DNA from: Parasponia andersonii | Taxonomy: Eukaryota > Streptophyta > Magnoliopsida > Rosales > Cannabaceae | Direction of reading: 5' to 3' | DNA length: 64,000 bases | Assembly (NCBI GenBank): GCA_002914805.1 | Contig: JXTB01000210.1 | Location: 338,298-402,297 of the forward strand | Part shown: positions 25,207 through 36,455 of the stretch, piece after piece | Numbering within the stretch: the first letter of the stretch is position 1 | Layout of the letters: each line of letters begins with the position of its first letter | The notes under the pieces: generated by a model | Database searches by the model: none | The model's input: only the letters and a program-made list of their open reading frames with translations | Told to the model about the DNA's origin: nothing | Position numbers and translations under genes: made by a program

Positions 25207-26539
25207 CTTCTCATGTGCATAAAGGATAAACAGATAATTAAGTACATCACACATAATCATTTTGCAACAAAAATTCTAGACTAATCTAAATAATTCTCAC
25301 TAGATACAAAATCGAAAAATCATATGCTCATAATCATCTCCTATGTCTAGGTTTATTAATAAATTAAATCTAAACTTTGCACAAAATATATATAGGAGAA
25401 TAATTAATTCTACCATTATACTCTCACTAAAATGTGACATTCCCAACATATTTCCTATATACATATCACATAATTATGTGCAAAAATAAGCATATAATTA
25501 CAATTAAATAAATTAAGCATGATTTAAAATAATTGCAAATTAATTAAATCATAACATGTTTAGTATGATAATATTAAATAGTCCTATAAATAAATAATCA
25601 ACTAATCATATTACAAAGATTTTCATTCAAATATATACATGCATATTTATTCATAAAAAAAATTGCACATATACATAATCGACACAAAAATTGCACATAA
25701 TTCATATATAATGAAATGTTACATATTATGTACAAAAATATATTTTAATTCTCACAAAAAATATATATTTTTTATAAATCAGGAAGAAAATAAAAAAAAT
25801 ATTTTTTGGAATTTTTTTTAAATTCAGCAACCTTAAATTAAAGAAATGGGTTGCCCAAGCACGGCCCAAGGCTCAAAGACCATTAAAGCATAATCAAGCT
25901 TGGGCCGCGCTTGTCCCAAAAGCTATGAAGAGGCCTGGCATACACTGCCAGCCTAGCACACGCGCACGTGTACACGCGCCTCCTTGCGTGGTTGTTTCTG
26001 GTAAACTAGCAATACCAATACACTCGTCACCTTGTCGTTATCCTAATGACATATCTAATCGCTTCCAACTCCGCCATTAAGGTGCCGAGTGAGACACACA
26101 CTCTCTCAGAGAGAGTATGATTCAAAAACAAGTTGCTAAACTAGAAAAACATATTTACAGATATGGCATAAAATTCATAAAATCATATCTTTACAAATAA
26201 AATTCCAAAAAAAATACATATTATATATGGTTAGAAATTTAATTTTATGTAGATTTCGAAAATATCAAAATCAAGTTCGATCAGACAACGGTGCGATAAA
26301 AATAAGCAGTAAAACTTTTAGGTAAAATAATTTTGACTCAAAAAATCACTGAAACCATACATCAAACGATTTCCACATTTTTATGGTAGAACATATAGAA
26401 AAATTTTTTACCACATATTAAAAAATCACGGCCATAAACAAAAAATATGGCATATTAAGGGAATTTTCGGTTTATAAGTTCATGTATCTATCTCCTTAGC
26501 CTTTTTTTTTCAAACGAAGAACGGATCCCACCAACAGCT
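25207..26539. other. Leader (5' UTR) of the copia element
   Basis: Non-coding sequence between the primer-binding site and gag. It is AT-rich except for a GC-rich block around 25910-25990 containing CACGCGCACGTGTACACGCG. No ORF of interest. Confidence 0.6.
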
Positions 26540-26551
26540 GCTCAGATATCA
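26540..26551 (-). other. Primer-binding site, tRNA-iMet type (imperfect)
   Basis: On the minus strand this reads TGATATCTGAGC, against the usual plant copia site TGGTATCAGAGC: 10 of 12 bases match. It lies two bases inside the LTR end ...CGACA, the expected spacing. It fixes the element's orientation and the 5' LTR boundary. Confidence 0.75.
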
Positions 26552-26552
26552 A

Positions 26553-26639
26553 TGTCGAAAGCGTGGGTGACGATGGTGCTGATTGAATCCTCAAACCTAC
26601 TACCGGTATAGGAATCGCCTTGGTGCTTCATGTCCATCG
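26553..26639 (-). repeat. Truncated 5' LTR (R/U5 end only) of the copia element
   Basis: 87 bases alignable to the outer end of the left LTR (19676 onwards). Shared words include TCAAACCTACT, ATCGCCTTGGT and TCATGTCC. Beyond about 26639 similarity stops and AT-rich repeat DNA begins. Confidence 0.72.
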
Positions 26640-28170
26640 TTTTCTAGTAAAACACATTATCCTAAATGTAAGAATTAAGTTCATAATTAATTCTTGTCTA
26701 AATTTAAAAATATCAAAATTTTTTAAATTATTGACTTATTAGGATAATTTAAATAATTAGAAAATAAATCACATTTATTATCTAATTATTAATTAATTAA
26801 TTAATTTATCTAATCCTATCTTAATCTCATTAAGATACTATCTAAAACTTATTAAGATCTAGAACGGATAATAAAAGATAATTACTTTTAATTATAGAAA
26901 TCCTATTTCTATAACTGTATTTAGAAAAGATTAATTGTAATATTCGAAATTAGGAAATAATTAAAACTCTTTTAATTAATCCTAATTAATTAGAAACTTA
27001 TAACACATATAATGTTTCTATATTTATCTAGTATTTATATCTAATTATAATCAAATAATTCTAATTTAAATAAAGATCATATCTAAATTTAATTGTAATA
27101 GAAATATAATCATTATTAAATTTCTATTATTAATTAAAATTATTTTAATTATAAAAGGATAAAACTTTTCTAATTAATTAATTACCTAATTAATCACATT
27201 AACTAGTAGAGTCACTAATCTAATTAGTTTTCTTTAACTATATTCCAATTACTATAATTAGAATAGTTACTAGATAAATAGTTATTAATATTACCTATTG
27301 AATATTAATCTAATTAAATTCAAATCTTTTTCATCCTAATTAATCTCATTAATTATGAATTTAAATAATCTATAGATAGTAATTATTTAAATCTAATCTC
27401 ATCAGATTTAGTTTCGAATTAAATTCAAAAATAAATTCAAAAACTATATCTAATCAAATTTAAATTAAAGATAATTACTAAAATTAAATTATTCAAATTT
27501 AAACTTTCATGATTTATGGATAATTATCTAATCATATTTAATTACACTAAATATGAAATTAATTTGAATAGTTATTACTTATTTAAATTCAAAATTTAAA
27601 TAAAACTGATAGAAAATCTTATCTAATTTCAAAAATTAGTAGATATCCTATTCAAATTCAAATTAACTATTAGATTTATCAGGATAATATCTAATCATAT
27701 CTAATTTCATTAAATATCTAATTAATTTGAATAATCATTATCTATTTAAATTCAAAATTCAAATAATAGAGATAATATAGGAAATCTTATCCAATTTCAA
27801 AAATTAATAGATCTCCTATTCAAATTCTAATTAACTTTTAGATAATATCCTATTTATCTAATTAATCCAAATTTAACGATATCCTAAAATAAATCAAATT
27901 TACAATAGGATAATTCAAAAATAGATAACTATCCTAATCTCATTTGAATAATTTCCTATTTCTAAAATTTCAATTCAAATAATTATCTAACTAATTCAAA
28001 TTTAAAATTATCCTATAGTAAATTAAATTTAAAATAGGATAGTTTTTTTTTAAAATTGGGAAAAAACTATCCTAATCAAATTGGACAGTTACTCAATTTA
28101 AATTTTGAATTCAAATCTAGATAATTATTATTAAATAAATAATTTTCTTTTTTTTTTTTTAAAAAAAAAA
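26640..28170. other. Very AT-rich, repetitive non-coding DNA
   Basis: Made almost entirely of short degenerate words such as AATCTAATT, TTCAAATT and AGGATAAT. It contains a roughly 163-bp tandem duplication (27526-27851). No coding potential. It starts where the copia 5' LTR breaks off and ends at a poly-T/poly-A junction before the GC-rich island. Confidence 0.65.
27526..27851. repeat. Tandem duplication, period about 163 bp
   Basis: The segment from ATCTAATCATATTTAATTAC (27526) recurs from 27689 as ATCTAATCATATCTAATTTC, with many shared blocks including AATTAATTTGAATA and AATTTCAAAAATTA. A weaker third copy may begin near 27852. Confidence 0.72.
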
Positions 28171-28191
28171 AAAATTTGTGGTGGTGGTCCA

Positions 28192-28480
28192 AAAACCACT
28201 ACCGGTGCGGCGGTATCACCACCACCCGAGAGGGTAGTGACGGGTGACGAAACGTCGGAGACGGGGAGGGGGGTGATGTGCGCGGGTGGCCCTCGACCCC
28301 GGGACGCAGCAGCGCCACATGCAACAACCGCGCATGGAGCGCAATGTGCGTTCTGGCTGCACACGGCTGTGCCGCATGCAACTATCGCACATGGCACTCC
28401 ATGTGCGCGGCCAAGGCGCGAGCACGAGCCCACGCATGGCCAAGTGCGGGTCAGCCCGCGCCACCCCCTCCTACTGATTT
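28192..28480. other. GC-rich island with 57-bp internal duplication
   Basis: An abrupt GC-rich block in AT-rich surroundings. It holds two imperfect copies of a 57-bp unit starting ATGCAAC (28319 and 28376), each with a GCACATGG/GCGCATGG word and ending ATGTGCG. Open frames exist in several phases because of base composition, but none resembles a protein I know. GC-rich blocks of this kind occur in leaders of some plant LTR elements, including the one at about 25.9 kb here; that link is a guess. Confidence 0.55.
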
Positions 28481-29034
28481 TTTTTTTAAATGCTGAAAAA
28501 TTAAAAACATCAAAAATTCTGGAAAAAATTCAGATTTTCAAACTCATTGAAAACATGTTCATGAATCTATCAACCATAAAATTCAAGAACACCCAAACCT
28601 AATTTTGCTAGAATCACAATCCACAATTTTTCTCACCATGCAAAAATCAATAGTATACGTAATTATAAACTAATCATTTATTAAATAGGTGTAAAAAAAG
28701 GCCATTTTTAAAAATTGACTCAAAAAAATGATATTTCTTATAAGTACTCTTTTTTATAGAATGAAAAAGAAAAATGAATGGGCATTTTGGTTTGTATAAT
28801 CAAGCCAATCTATCTCTCTTTATTTCAAAGAAAAAAAAATAGAAATCAGAAACCCTTGAAAATAATAAGTTAAAAAATCCAATGGTTGAAAGAATAATAC
28901 TAGAGACACACAAAATCTACACACAATGATGTATCATCAATTTTAACCATCTATGATTTTTGAAATAGGATCTCATTATGCATGTGAGTAACTCAAAATA
29001 TATGTAATGTCATTGTGTGTATATTTTGTGTGTG

Positions 29035-29040
<6 letters not shown>

Positions 29041-29087
<47 letters not shown>
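29041..29087. repeat. (TA)n microsatellite
   Basis: About 47 bases of TA, preceded by TGTGTGTATATAAA. No MITE termini beside it. Confidence 0.88.
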
Positions 29088-29091
<4 letters not shown>

Positions 29092-29761
29092 ATAGTATTA
29101 CTCTTGCTGAAATATTTTGATTTTCTTGTATTTTCTTTCTCAATTTTCCATTATCATGGCAATATCCAATTCTTCATTGCAATTCAGACAGACAATGGCA
29201 ATATCGAGTTTGCACACCAATGATAATGAGTTATAGGATATCATACCAAAAAAATAATAATAATACACAATTAAAAAAAATAACCACACACGGTTTAGGT
29301 GAAAAAAAGCACCAAAGAGACTCAAGAAAATAGCGAGAAAGCCGGAGTAGAACTAGAGAAACATTGTGGAGCCACGACGAAACTAAAAATAGGATAAGGT
29401 GAATTCAACAACCAAAAGCAGGATAATGTGAATTCAATCGGAAGTAATAGAGAAGATAAAACTATAGAATTCTTTAGAGAGAAAAAAAAATAAAGTATAG
29501 AAACTCACTATATATGGCAAGTTTGATCTAAGTTTGATAGATCAAAGATGATTAAATGGGCGACGATAGTTATTGAGAAAAGACGAAATGCAGTGCCTAA
29601 GTCACCAAGTGATGACTTGTTCACTGAAAAAATAATAACAAACAAATTTCCGATCATCTCCAAAAAAACAAAAGCTATTTCTCTTTAAGGTTATGTTTTA
29701 TGTTAAGAGATTATGTTTTATGTTAAGTATTGAAGAGAATGAGTAAGTCACTAAAATAAAT

Positions 29762-30325
29762 GGGATAAAATACCCTTAACCCTAGACTTTTACAGAGAGT
29801 TGTTGTTTACCCCTTACTTTCATTTGAAATTTCGCATACGTGCCTCAATTTTGCCAAATATGGTGTTGTTTTGCTCCAAATTTTGTGTTAGTTTTCCCTA
29901 ACTAACATATAACATCAGAAATTTATGTATATTTGTGAGTGTAAAGCACGATTGCATTAGAAATACTTTTGGTTAATGTCATGTGGTGGGCATGCAATTG
30001 AGAAAATTCTTTAAATTTTCTTTCCATCATTCACGATTTCAACAGCAAAAATTCTCTCAATTTTCTGGTTTATGCAAATATGAGAAAACACAGAATTTTT
30101 TACCCATTTCTTTTTTTTCATATTTCATTGATCTCGATAGTTAACAAGTGAAAAGGTTTTTTCCAACATCGTCTATCAATTGGGACAAATTGACAGCACT
30201 ACATTCGTAAAAGTTAAGGTAAAATGACACCATATTTATAATAATTAGAATTATTAGGTAAAATTTTAAATATACGGATAAATGACAACTATCAGCAAAG
30301 TCGAGAGTCGTAAAGTATTTTGTCC
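29762..30325. mobile_element. Probable nonautonomous terminal-inverted-repeat element
   Basis: The left end GGGATAAAATACCCTTAACC and the right end, whose reverse complement starts GGACAAAATACTTTACGACT, can be aligned as imperfect inverted repeats for about 50 bases; both continue with a GACTTT word and a GTTGT/AGTTGTCA word. The 564-bp interior has no ORF. AT-rich flanks (AAAATAAAT left, AAGTAAATA right) could be a decayed 9-bp target duplication, which would suggest a Mutator-like origin, but this is weak. Confidence 0.45.
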
Positions 30326-33300
30326 AAGTAAATATTTGAATTGATTAGTTAATATAATATGTATTAAAAAAAACATATGCATTAATTAAATTAAATGTCA
30401 AAAAAATATGCATCCTCTCTTATTTTTTTCATTTCTCACAAAATTAGGATGGCAGACACTTATTGGCCATTTGATTTTGTTTTTGGTGATTATTTAGGAT
30501 AAATTACTCCCTAATCTTTCCTAAATGTTGCATTTTGTCTTGAGAAGATTTACCAAAAGTAGTCTTATTTTGCCCTAAAATTGGCAAAAATATTCTTATT
30601 TTGTCCCAAAATTAGCTTATTGATTTGGCTTTTTAATATTGAAAATTTTGGCTAAATATATATAATAACCTCTCAAATTTGAGACATATTCTCTCCGAAA
30701 AAACCTCTAAAAAATATGTCTATTGACAGATCTTTTCAAAACCAAGTTTCAAAGCGATAGATATAATTTAAAATAGCTTATTACCAAATTTCGAGTAGTT
30801 ATAAGATTACTTATGTGTTATAAAATTATTTTTATGTTAATTTTTGCGAGAAGAAAAATGGCGATAATTATTAAAAAAATTTCAATGATTTTTTATGAAA
30901 GCATTATCGCGATAAAATTCCAATAAAATTGGTATTTTTGATAATTTTCGTTGCAATTTCGATGTCGATATTTTTGATAAAATTTCAATGAAAATAGTAT
31001 ATTCAATACTTTTCGATGTCATTTCAATAGGTGGTATTTTTATGATTATTTCAATGAAAAAGGTATTTTCGATGATATTTTTTATGAAAGTAGCAAGTTT
31101 TATAATTTTACATGCTATTTCAATGAGTGTTATTTCGACAATATTTTAATGAAAGTGGTATTTTTAATAATTATTTATGAAACTTCAATTGTGTTTCGAT
31201 GAAGTGATATTTTCAATATTATTTTGAGAATTTTCGAAAGTTTCACAAATTATGATTAAAAAAGGGGCAAAAATTAACTTAACTTTGATATTTTAACATA
31301 TAAATTGCTACATAATATCTCAAAACTTGAAAATAAACTACTTTAAACTATATTCATTGCATTTAAACAAATAAATTTAGATGATAACTTATGTTTGAGA
31401 AATAAAATATGCCTCAAATTTTTTAAGGCATAGACAAATATGATAAAATTATTGGAGTGATTTGGCCTTTTAGAATAGATATATACATACATTACAAACA
31501 TTTACTGAGAGGAGCATATGTCTCAAATTTGGTATGCTATTATGCATATTGTTGATTGTAAAAAATGAAATGGATTAAACGACAAGGTCTAAGGACTTCT
31601 CGTGCATATTAGATCCTTGTGGGCACGAGCTCAAATATTAATGAGCATGAGCCCTAATATCTCACACCCGATATTATACATTTCTACCATACAATCATAC
31701 TAAGTGAACTCATACTACATCCAAGACTATGACATACTTATACCAATGATACAAGCAATATGCTTTATGCTATGCCAAAAAGATATTATTTTACACATAC
31801 AAGAATTATTAGATGGTACAAAAGGATACCATAAACTATAACAGCTCAAACATTCCATAAACCCAAAAAGCTCAAATATCATAAGCCCAAACCATATATC
31901 CGAACTATATTAGAAAAAGCCCAATAGCTACCCAAAAGCCAGTCAAGCAAGTATATACCCTTAGGATCCTAACTCTTACATTGACTTTGCTGCTGACCAA
32001 GCTTCTATCAACCCATATGTAAGCATGCTTGATAAGTCATTTTGACTTATTATTTTGAGCTTAACAAACTGCTGAGAGCCAAAAGAGTGATAGACTTTAC
32101 CTAGATTATGAGGCATTCTCTATAACAGTGAAAGGCCTAGGAACTAAAAAAGAGAGTTCCAAAACCATCGTTATAATTCTTCTCCGTCCTTTGACTATGG
32201 AGTGTCTCCAAAACCATGTGTCAAACCCTTTCTTTATAACCACCTCAAAATCCTCCATCTAATTTTTCTTCCTCATGGGCAACCTCAAAATCAATTAATC
32301 TACACTTTATCTTACCTTATCTCTTAATGGCCTATCTTCAAACCTAGCAGCTTGTCCTTTTTTATACTCTACCTTAAAAGTCACCAACTCCTATCATATA
32401 TGCTATTTTTTCCATCAAGCCAACAAATGTACTCCCTCTGTTGTCCTAAGCTCTCGTCCACTTAATATTCTCTATCGTTCTTAAGAGCCAAGTAATTTCC
32501 TTGTGTTCTACCATTTAAAATTATGGGATCCTTTACAGCTCACCATATTTTCTCCCACTCTTCTTTACCCACATGTTTCTCCTAATAATTAGTTTCTTTC
32601 GTCATATCCGTCTCTTACTATATTCTTTTTCTTTCTACAAACCCACATGGTGAAGAGCATAAAATATCAATTTTCAAAGGTCTGGTCGAGTTTAATTTGG
32701 GGAAAAATCAGCAGTTTAGCCTATTAAATTCAACAGAGCCCACATACATGCTAATATTTGTTGTCTATAAAAAAAACTTCCTCAATACATATTTAACCAA
32801 ATTTCTTTTGATATTCTTTATCACTTCTCTAAATTGAAGAATAATTGATACTTTTTGTAGTTTTTCATAGTTTTTTTTTTTTCATTTTTCTACCCTGAAG
32901 TATATTATTTGTATCACTTTATTCCATGTAATATGAAAAGTTTTAAAAAATCCCCGTACTATTATGCTATATTTTAAGAATTTCCTCTCTATCCTAATTT
33001 TATGCTTGTGCTATTTCTGCCTTCTCCCATTTTTCTGTTTGTACTTCTTTAGTGTATCTATTCATGAGTAATTATAAAGATGCATGTTCTGTCTTCAGTT
33101 GTCCTCACTGTATTTCTTTGGCTTTCGTCTTCTTCTTTTCTTTGCTTTCTCTTTTGTCATCCTTACTTTATTTCATTGACTTTCATCTTCTTCTTTTCTT
33201 TGCTTGCAACGAATATTTTGTCATCAGTTAGTTTAATAGTAGTTTGATAGCTCTATTCATTACATTTCTACTTGTTCTAGGATTTTTAGTTCATGCAAAT

Positions 33301-33820
33301 TGCCTTCGCCATCTACACTAACACCTGCTCATGCACCTCATATTTTTGCAAATGAATCACTATCATGGGCACATCTCTATGAGAGCAACCCCCCTATAGT
33401 GTGGATATCTTACCAACACCATCTCATGCACCTCATGGTTTTTGTAAATGAATCATCATCACTAGCACAACTATCAGAGAGTTAGACCCCCCATAGTATG
33501 GACATCTTAGGTCATTTTTTGAATCCTTACATTCACAAAAGCAACACTACATAATCACTAGAAGCATTAGAGAACCAAACAACTTATATATCTTCAATTC
33601 AATCCTCATTAGAAGCATTGGATCCCCAAGATATTTTGGAATGTATTTTAGATATTATTTTAGAAAGTAATTTAAATTATAGTCTATCGATTGAGTTGGA
33701 TATTCAGCCTTCTATATCAAAATTGCCTTATTTTAAATATAAACCTACGTAAATGAGTAGATTCTTTCTAGATAGGCCAAATGGGGAATTTTGTGGGGCC
33801 TTGCTTCTCTAGGGAGAGAT
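30326..33820. other. AT-rich intergenic DNA with degenerate repeats
   Basis: Contains degenerate TTTCAATGAAA/GGTATTTT-type repeats at 30880-31250 and a 95-bp direct duplication starting CTCATGCACCTCAT at 33328 and 33423. I recognise no gene. Short open frames around 33300-33490 are products of the duplication. Confidence 0.45.
33328..33512. repeat. 95-bp imperfect tandem duplication
   Basis: Copies begin at 33328 and 33423 (CTCATGCACCTCAT...). Both contain AAATGAATCA, a GAGAG word, a CCCCCC-like run and GGATATCTTA/GGACATCTTA, with scattered mismatches. Confidence 0.75.
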
Positions 33821-34362
33821 TGCAGTTTATTAGTTTTAAAACGATTTTCGTAGTGGAAGATTGATCCATAAATATTTAAAAAATTTCTCAAAACAATTGA
33901 CTATATAAGTACATAGTATTAATTCATAGCAAATAAGAATAAATAAAGAGAATACATCTAATAAGCCTATCAGCAGATCCTAGTTTTAATATCTCCTAAA
34001 CTACGAACTTCTAATCCAAGCCTCAAGCACAACTAGATGAACGTGTGGGCATTGCATACAATTTCTTAAACTCCCACTTTAGGCCTTTGCAATTTTTTCA
34101 ACACATGAAATTGAAGAGTTTGTTCTACAGAGAATAGGAAGACTCTCTTCTTTTTCTCACTAGTTTATGGAGGCTCTTTAGAAAATAGAATGTAGCGTGC
34201 ATCTCTTTTTCTGCTAGGGTTTTCTTTATATATATATATTTATTAAACTATTTAATAAATAAATTAATATATTAATCAAATCAATATATATATATATATA
34301 TATATATGTGACCTTTTTTTTAATCAAAAACGTAACTTCCGTTTGTTAATAAAAAACGTGAT

Positions 34363-34364
<2 letters not shown>

Positions 34365-34424
<60 letters not shown>
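34365..34424. repeat. (TA)n microsatellite, long
   Basis: About 60 bases of TA inside the candidate LTR. A second TA run at 34284-34307 is separated from it by a short spacer holding two related AAAAACGT words. Confidence 0.9.
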
Positions 34425-34425
<1 letters not shown>

Positions 34426-35039
34426 CTAATTAATCAAATTAATTAATATATGTATATAATTTTTTCACTTTCAGTCAAATTAGGAAACTTATCCCTCTAT
34501 AAATTTAAAATTAATTAATAACCATTATTAATTACATATAGATAAATTATTTATCTAAACAAAGTGTGCAGTAATAGAAATAATATAATATCTAGTATAG
34601 TGTTTGTAAGAGGTGGAATTGAGGACCTATGGACCTGTGATTCAAGCTGCAATAAATTATAATAATTAATAATTTATCTAATTTATTAATTCTAGTATTA
34701 TTTCATTAAAAATTTGGAATTGTACTCTTGAAATTACAGAATTAATTTACTTAGAAAATAATGAGCAGTCCATCAATTTAATCATTACATATAGTTCAAT
34801 CCTTCATAAACAATTCATAATTGGAGCTAGGTTATATTCCGTTTACCTCTCCAATTACGTCTTTATCCTTGTGTATTAGTGATTCTCCAATGAACAATTA
34901 ATTTATAAATTTATTATAAATTGAGTACTCAAACTGTTCAAGTCATAATCAATATACAAAGAAACCATCTTTCTAGTTTCCTAATAGAATGAATCGATTC
35001 CATATCTGTAAGGTATATTCTGAGCTACTCATCTTATCA

Positions 35040-36030
35040 TATGAGATATTTTATAAACATATTTTGAAGGTTCTGGTGATATGAAAATAACCAAAATAGT
35101 TATTTTAACCTCTAAATTTGAAGAATTAAAAATGAAAGAAGATAAAACTTTATCCGAATATTTTACTAAACTATATGATATTTCTAATAAAGCTTTTACT
35201 CTTGGTAAACACTTTTTAGATACTAAAGACAAAAAACCTTGAAACCGTGAAGGTGGAGGAACTTATAGGATCCTTGCAGACTTTGAAGTGAATATCATGC
35301 ATAGAAAGAAGGATAAGTCAATTGCTCTTAAAGCTACCCCTGAACCAGCTGTGAGTGAATATGGAAATCTTAATGATGAACTTGCTCTATTGTCCAAAAA
35401 CTTTAATAAATTTTTAAAGAAAATGGGCAAACAATCAAAAGAGAGCAACACAAGTAAAGGTAAGACCGCTCCTCTTAAATTTGATATTTTTAAAGACAAA
35501 AAAGAAGTATTTAGTATAGGGAGTATGAAGGTTATGGTCACATATAAGCTGAATATGCCAACACCCTGAAGAAAAAATCTAAAGCAATGACTACCTTTTG
35601 GAGTGATGAGGAGTTAGAAGGCAGCCAAAAAGAAGATGAAACTCATGTAAGTAATTACCTTGCTTTTGGAGTTTCTTTAGTTTCAAATAATGTGTGTTCT
35701 GTACAGAGTTCAACAAATAATATTACAACACAACCTGCATTTGATAGTAATGTTATAACATCAGACAGATTATATGATAGTAATAGTGATAATTTCGAAT
35801 TGGATGAATAATCAATTAGAAGATCCTATGAGAATATGTATTCTTAATGGATTAAAGTTGTAGATTAGAATAAATCCCTTGAAGGAAAAATTTCTTCTCC
35901 TATCCAATACAAGAAGAATTCTGAAATAAAGATCCAAGACTTGGAAACTTTGCTAACTAAAAAAAAAAAAAGCAAAGTTAAAAGATATTTCAACAGAGCT
36001 TGATAGAACTCAAAATTCCTTAAAAATACA
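35040..36030 (+). pseudogene. Copia gag fragment (UBN2-like), broken
   Basis: Plus-strand fragments match the gag of a different copia family: ILTSKFEELKMKEDKTLSEY and FTKLYDISNKAFTLG (UBN2-type gag core), NLNDELALLSKNFNKFLKKM, a zinc-knuckle remnant reading YEGYGHI in a shifted frame with its cysteines lost, TTFWSDEELEGSQKEDETHV, and a coiled-coil-like tail with TELDRTQNSLK near 36000-36030. Stops at about 35241 and 35567 and frameshifts break it. No pol follows, so it is an isolated fragment. Confidence 0.75.
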
Positions 36031-36455
36031 AGTATTTCGATCTATTTACAAAACAAACCTTTAATAAGTATATCAAAGAACATAATGTTATAAATAGGAG
36101 TCTATAACTACTCAAAATTAAGATTGATCTACATATGCTCATCTAGTGACATTATTTGAACTCTCAATTGTTAACGAAATTTATGTGAGATTCAAATCAT
36201 ATCTGGTCAAATCCTCTATAATCGAATTATATAAAGTACATCCATTGTGATATCAATACATCAATAGTCCGGATAAGGCTATTACATTCTCAATGTTAAT
36301 GGACCATACTAATAATATTTAATTAAAGATCTCAAACTTTAATTAATTATTATGGACTATATTTAGTTTATTATTCATAAATGTAATCCTCGTGTATATA
36401 ACACTTATATAACAAATATCTAAAATATTCATATTTTAGGGCATAAACCCTAACA

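Larger units (their letters stand above)
19676..26639 (-). mobile_element. Ty1/copia LTR retrotransposon, decayed, 5' LTR truncated
   Basis: Reading on the minus strand: LTR remnant (26639-26553), primer-binding site (26551-26540), leader, gag from 25206, then protease/integrase, reverse transcriptase and RNase H down to about 21230, a polypurine tract (20526-20516) and a 3' LTR (20515-19676). The order integrase before reverse transcriptase is diagnostic of Ty1/copia. Every domain carries stop codons or frameshifts. The two LTR pieces share about 85 alignable bases; right of 26639 the match stops abruptly, so the 5' LTR has lost its U3. Confidence 0.85.
33821..36455 (-). mobile_element. Candidate solo LTR (copia type), split by an insertion
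   Basis: On the minus strand it begins TGTTAGGGTTTATGCCCTAA (36455 leftwards), has a long AT-rich U3, a TATA-rich stretch before AAAGAAAACCCTAGCAG (about 34230), then a leader-like R/U5 ending ...AATAAACTGCA at 33821. No primer-binding site or internal region follows. LTR-like text runs on either side of a plus-strand gag fragment at about 35040-36100, as if that fragment had entered the LTR. No clear target duplication found, so the ends are provisional. Confidence 0.48.

Noticed and set aside
28131..28602. Overlapping open frames on both strands in the GC-rich island
   Set aside because: They arise from high GC and few stop triplets and from the 57-bp duplication. No frame resembles a known protein.
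33720..33810. Possible transposase fragment (MSRFFLDRPNGEFCGAL)
   Set aside because: Too short and without flanking domain sequence; similarity to transposase N-termini is only an impression.
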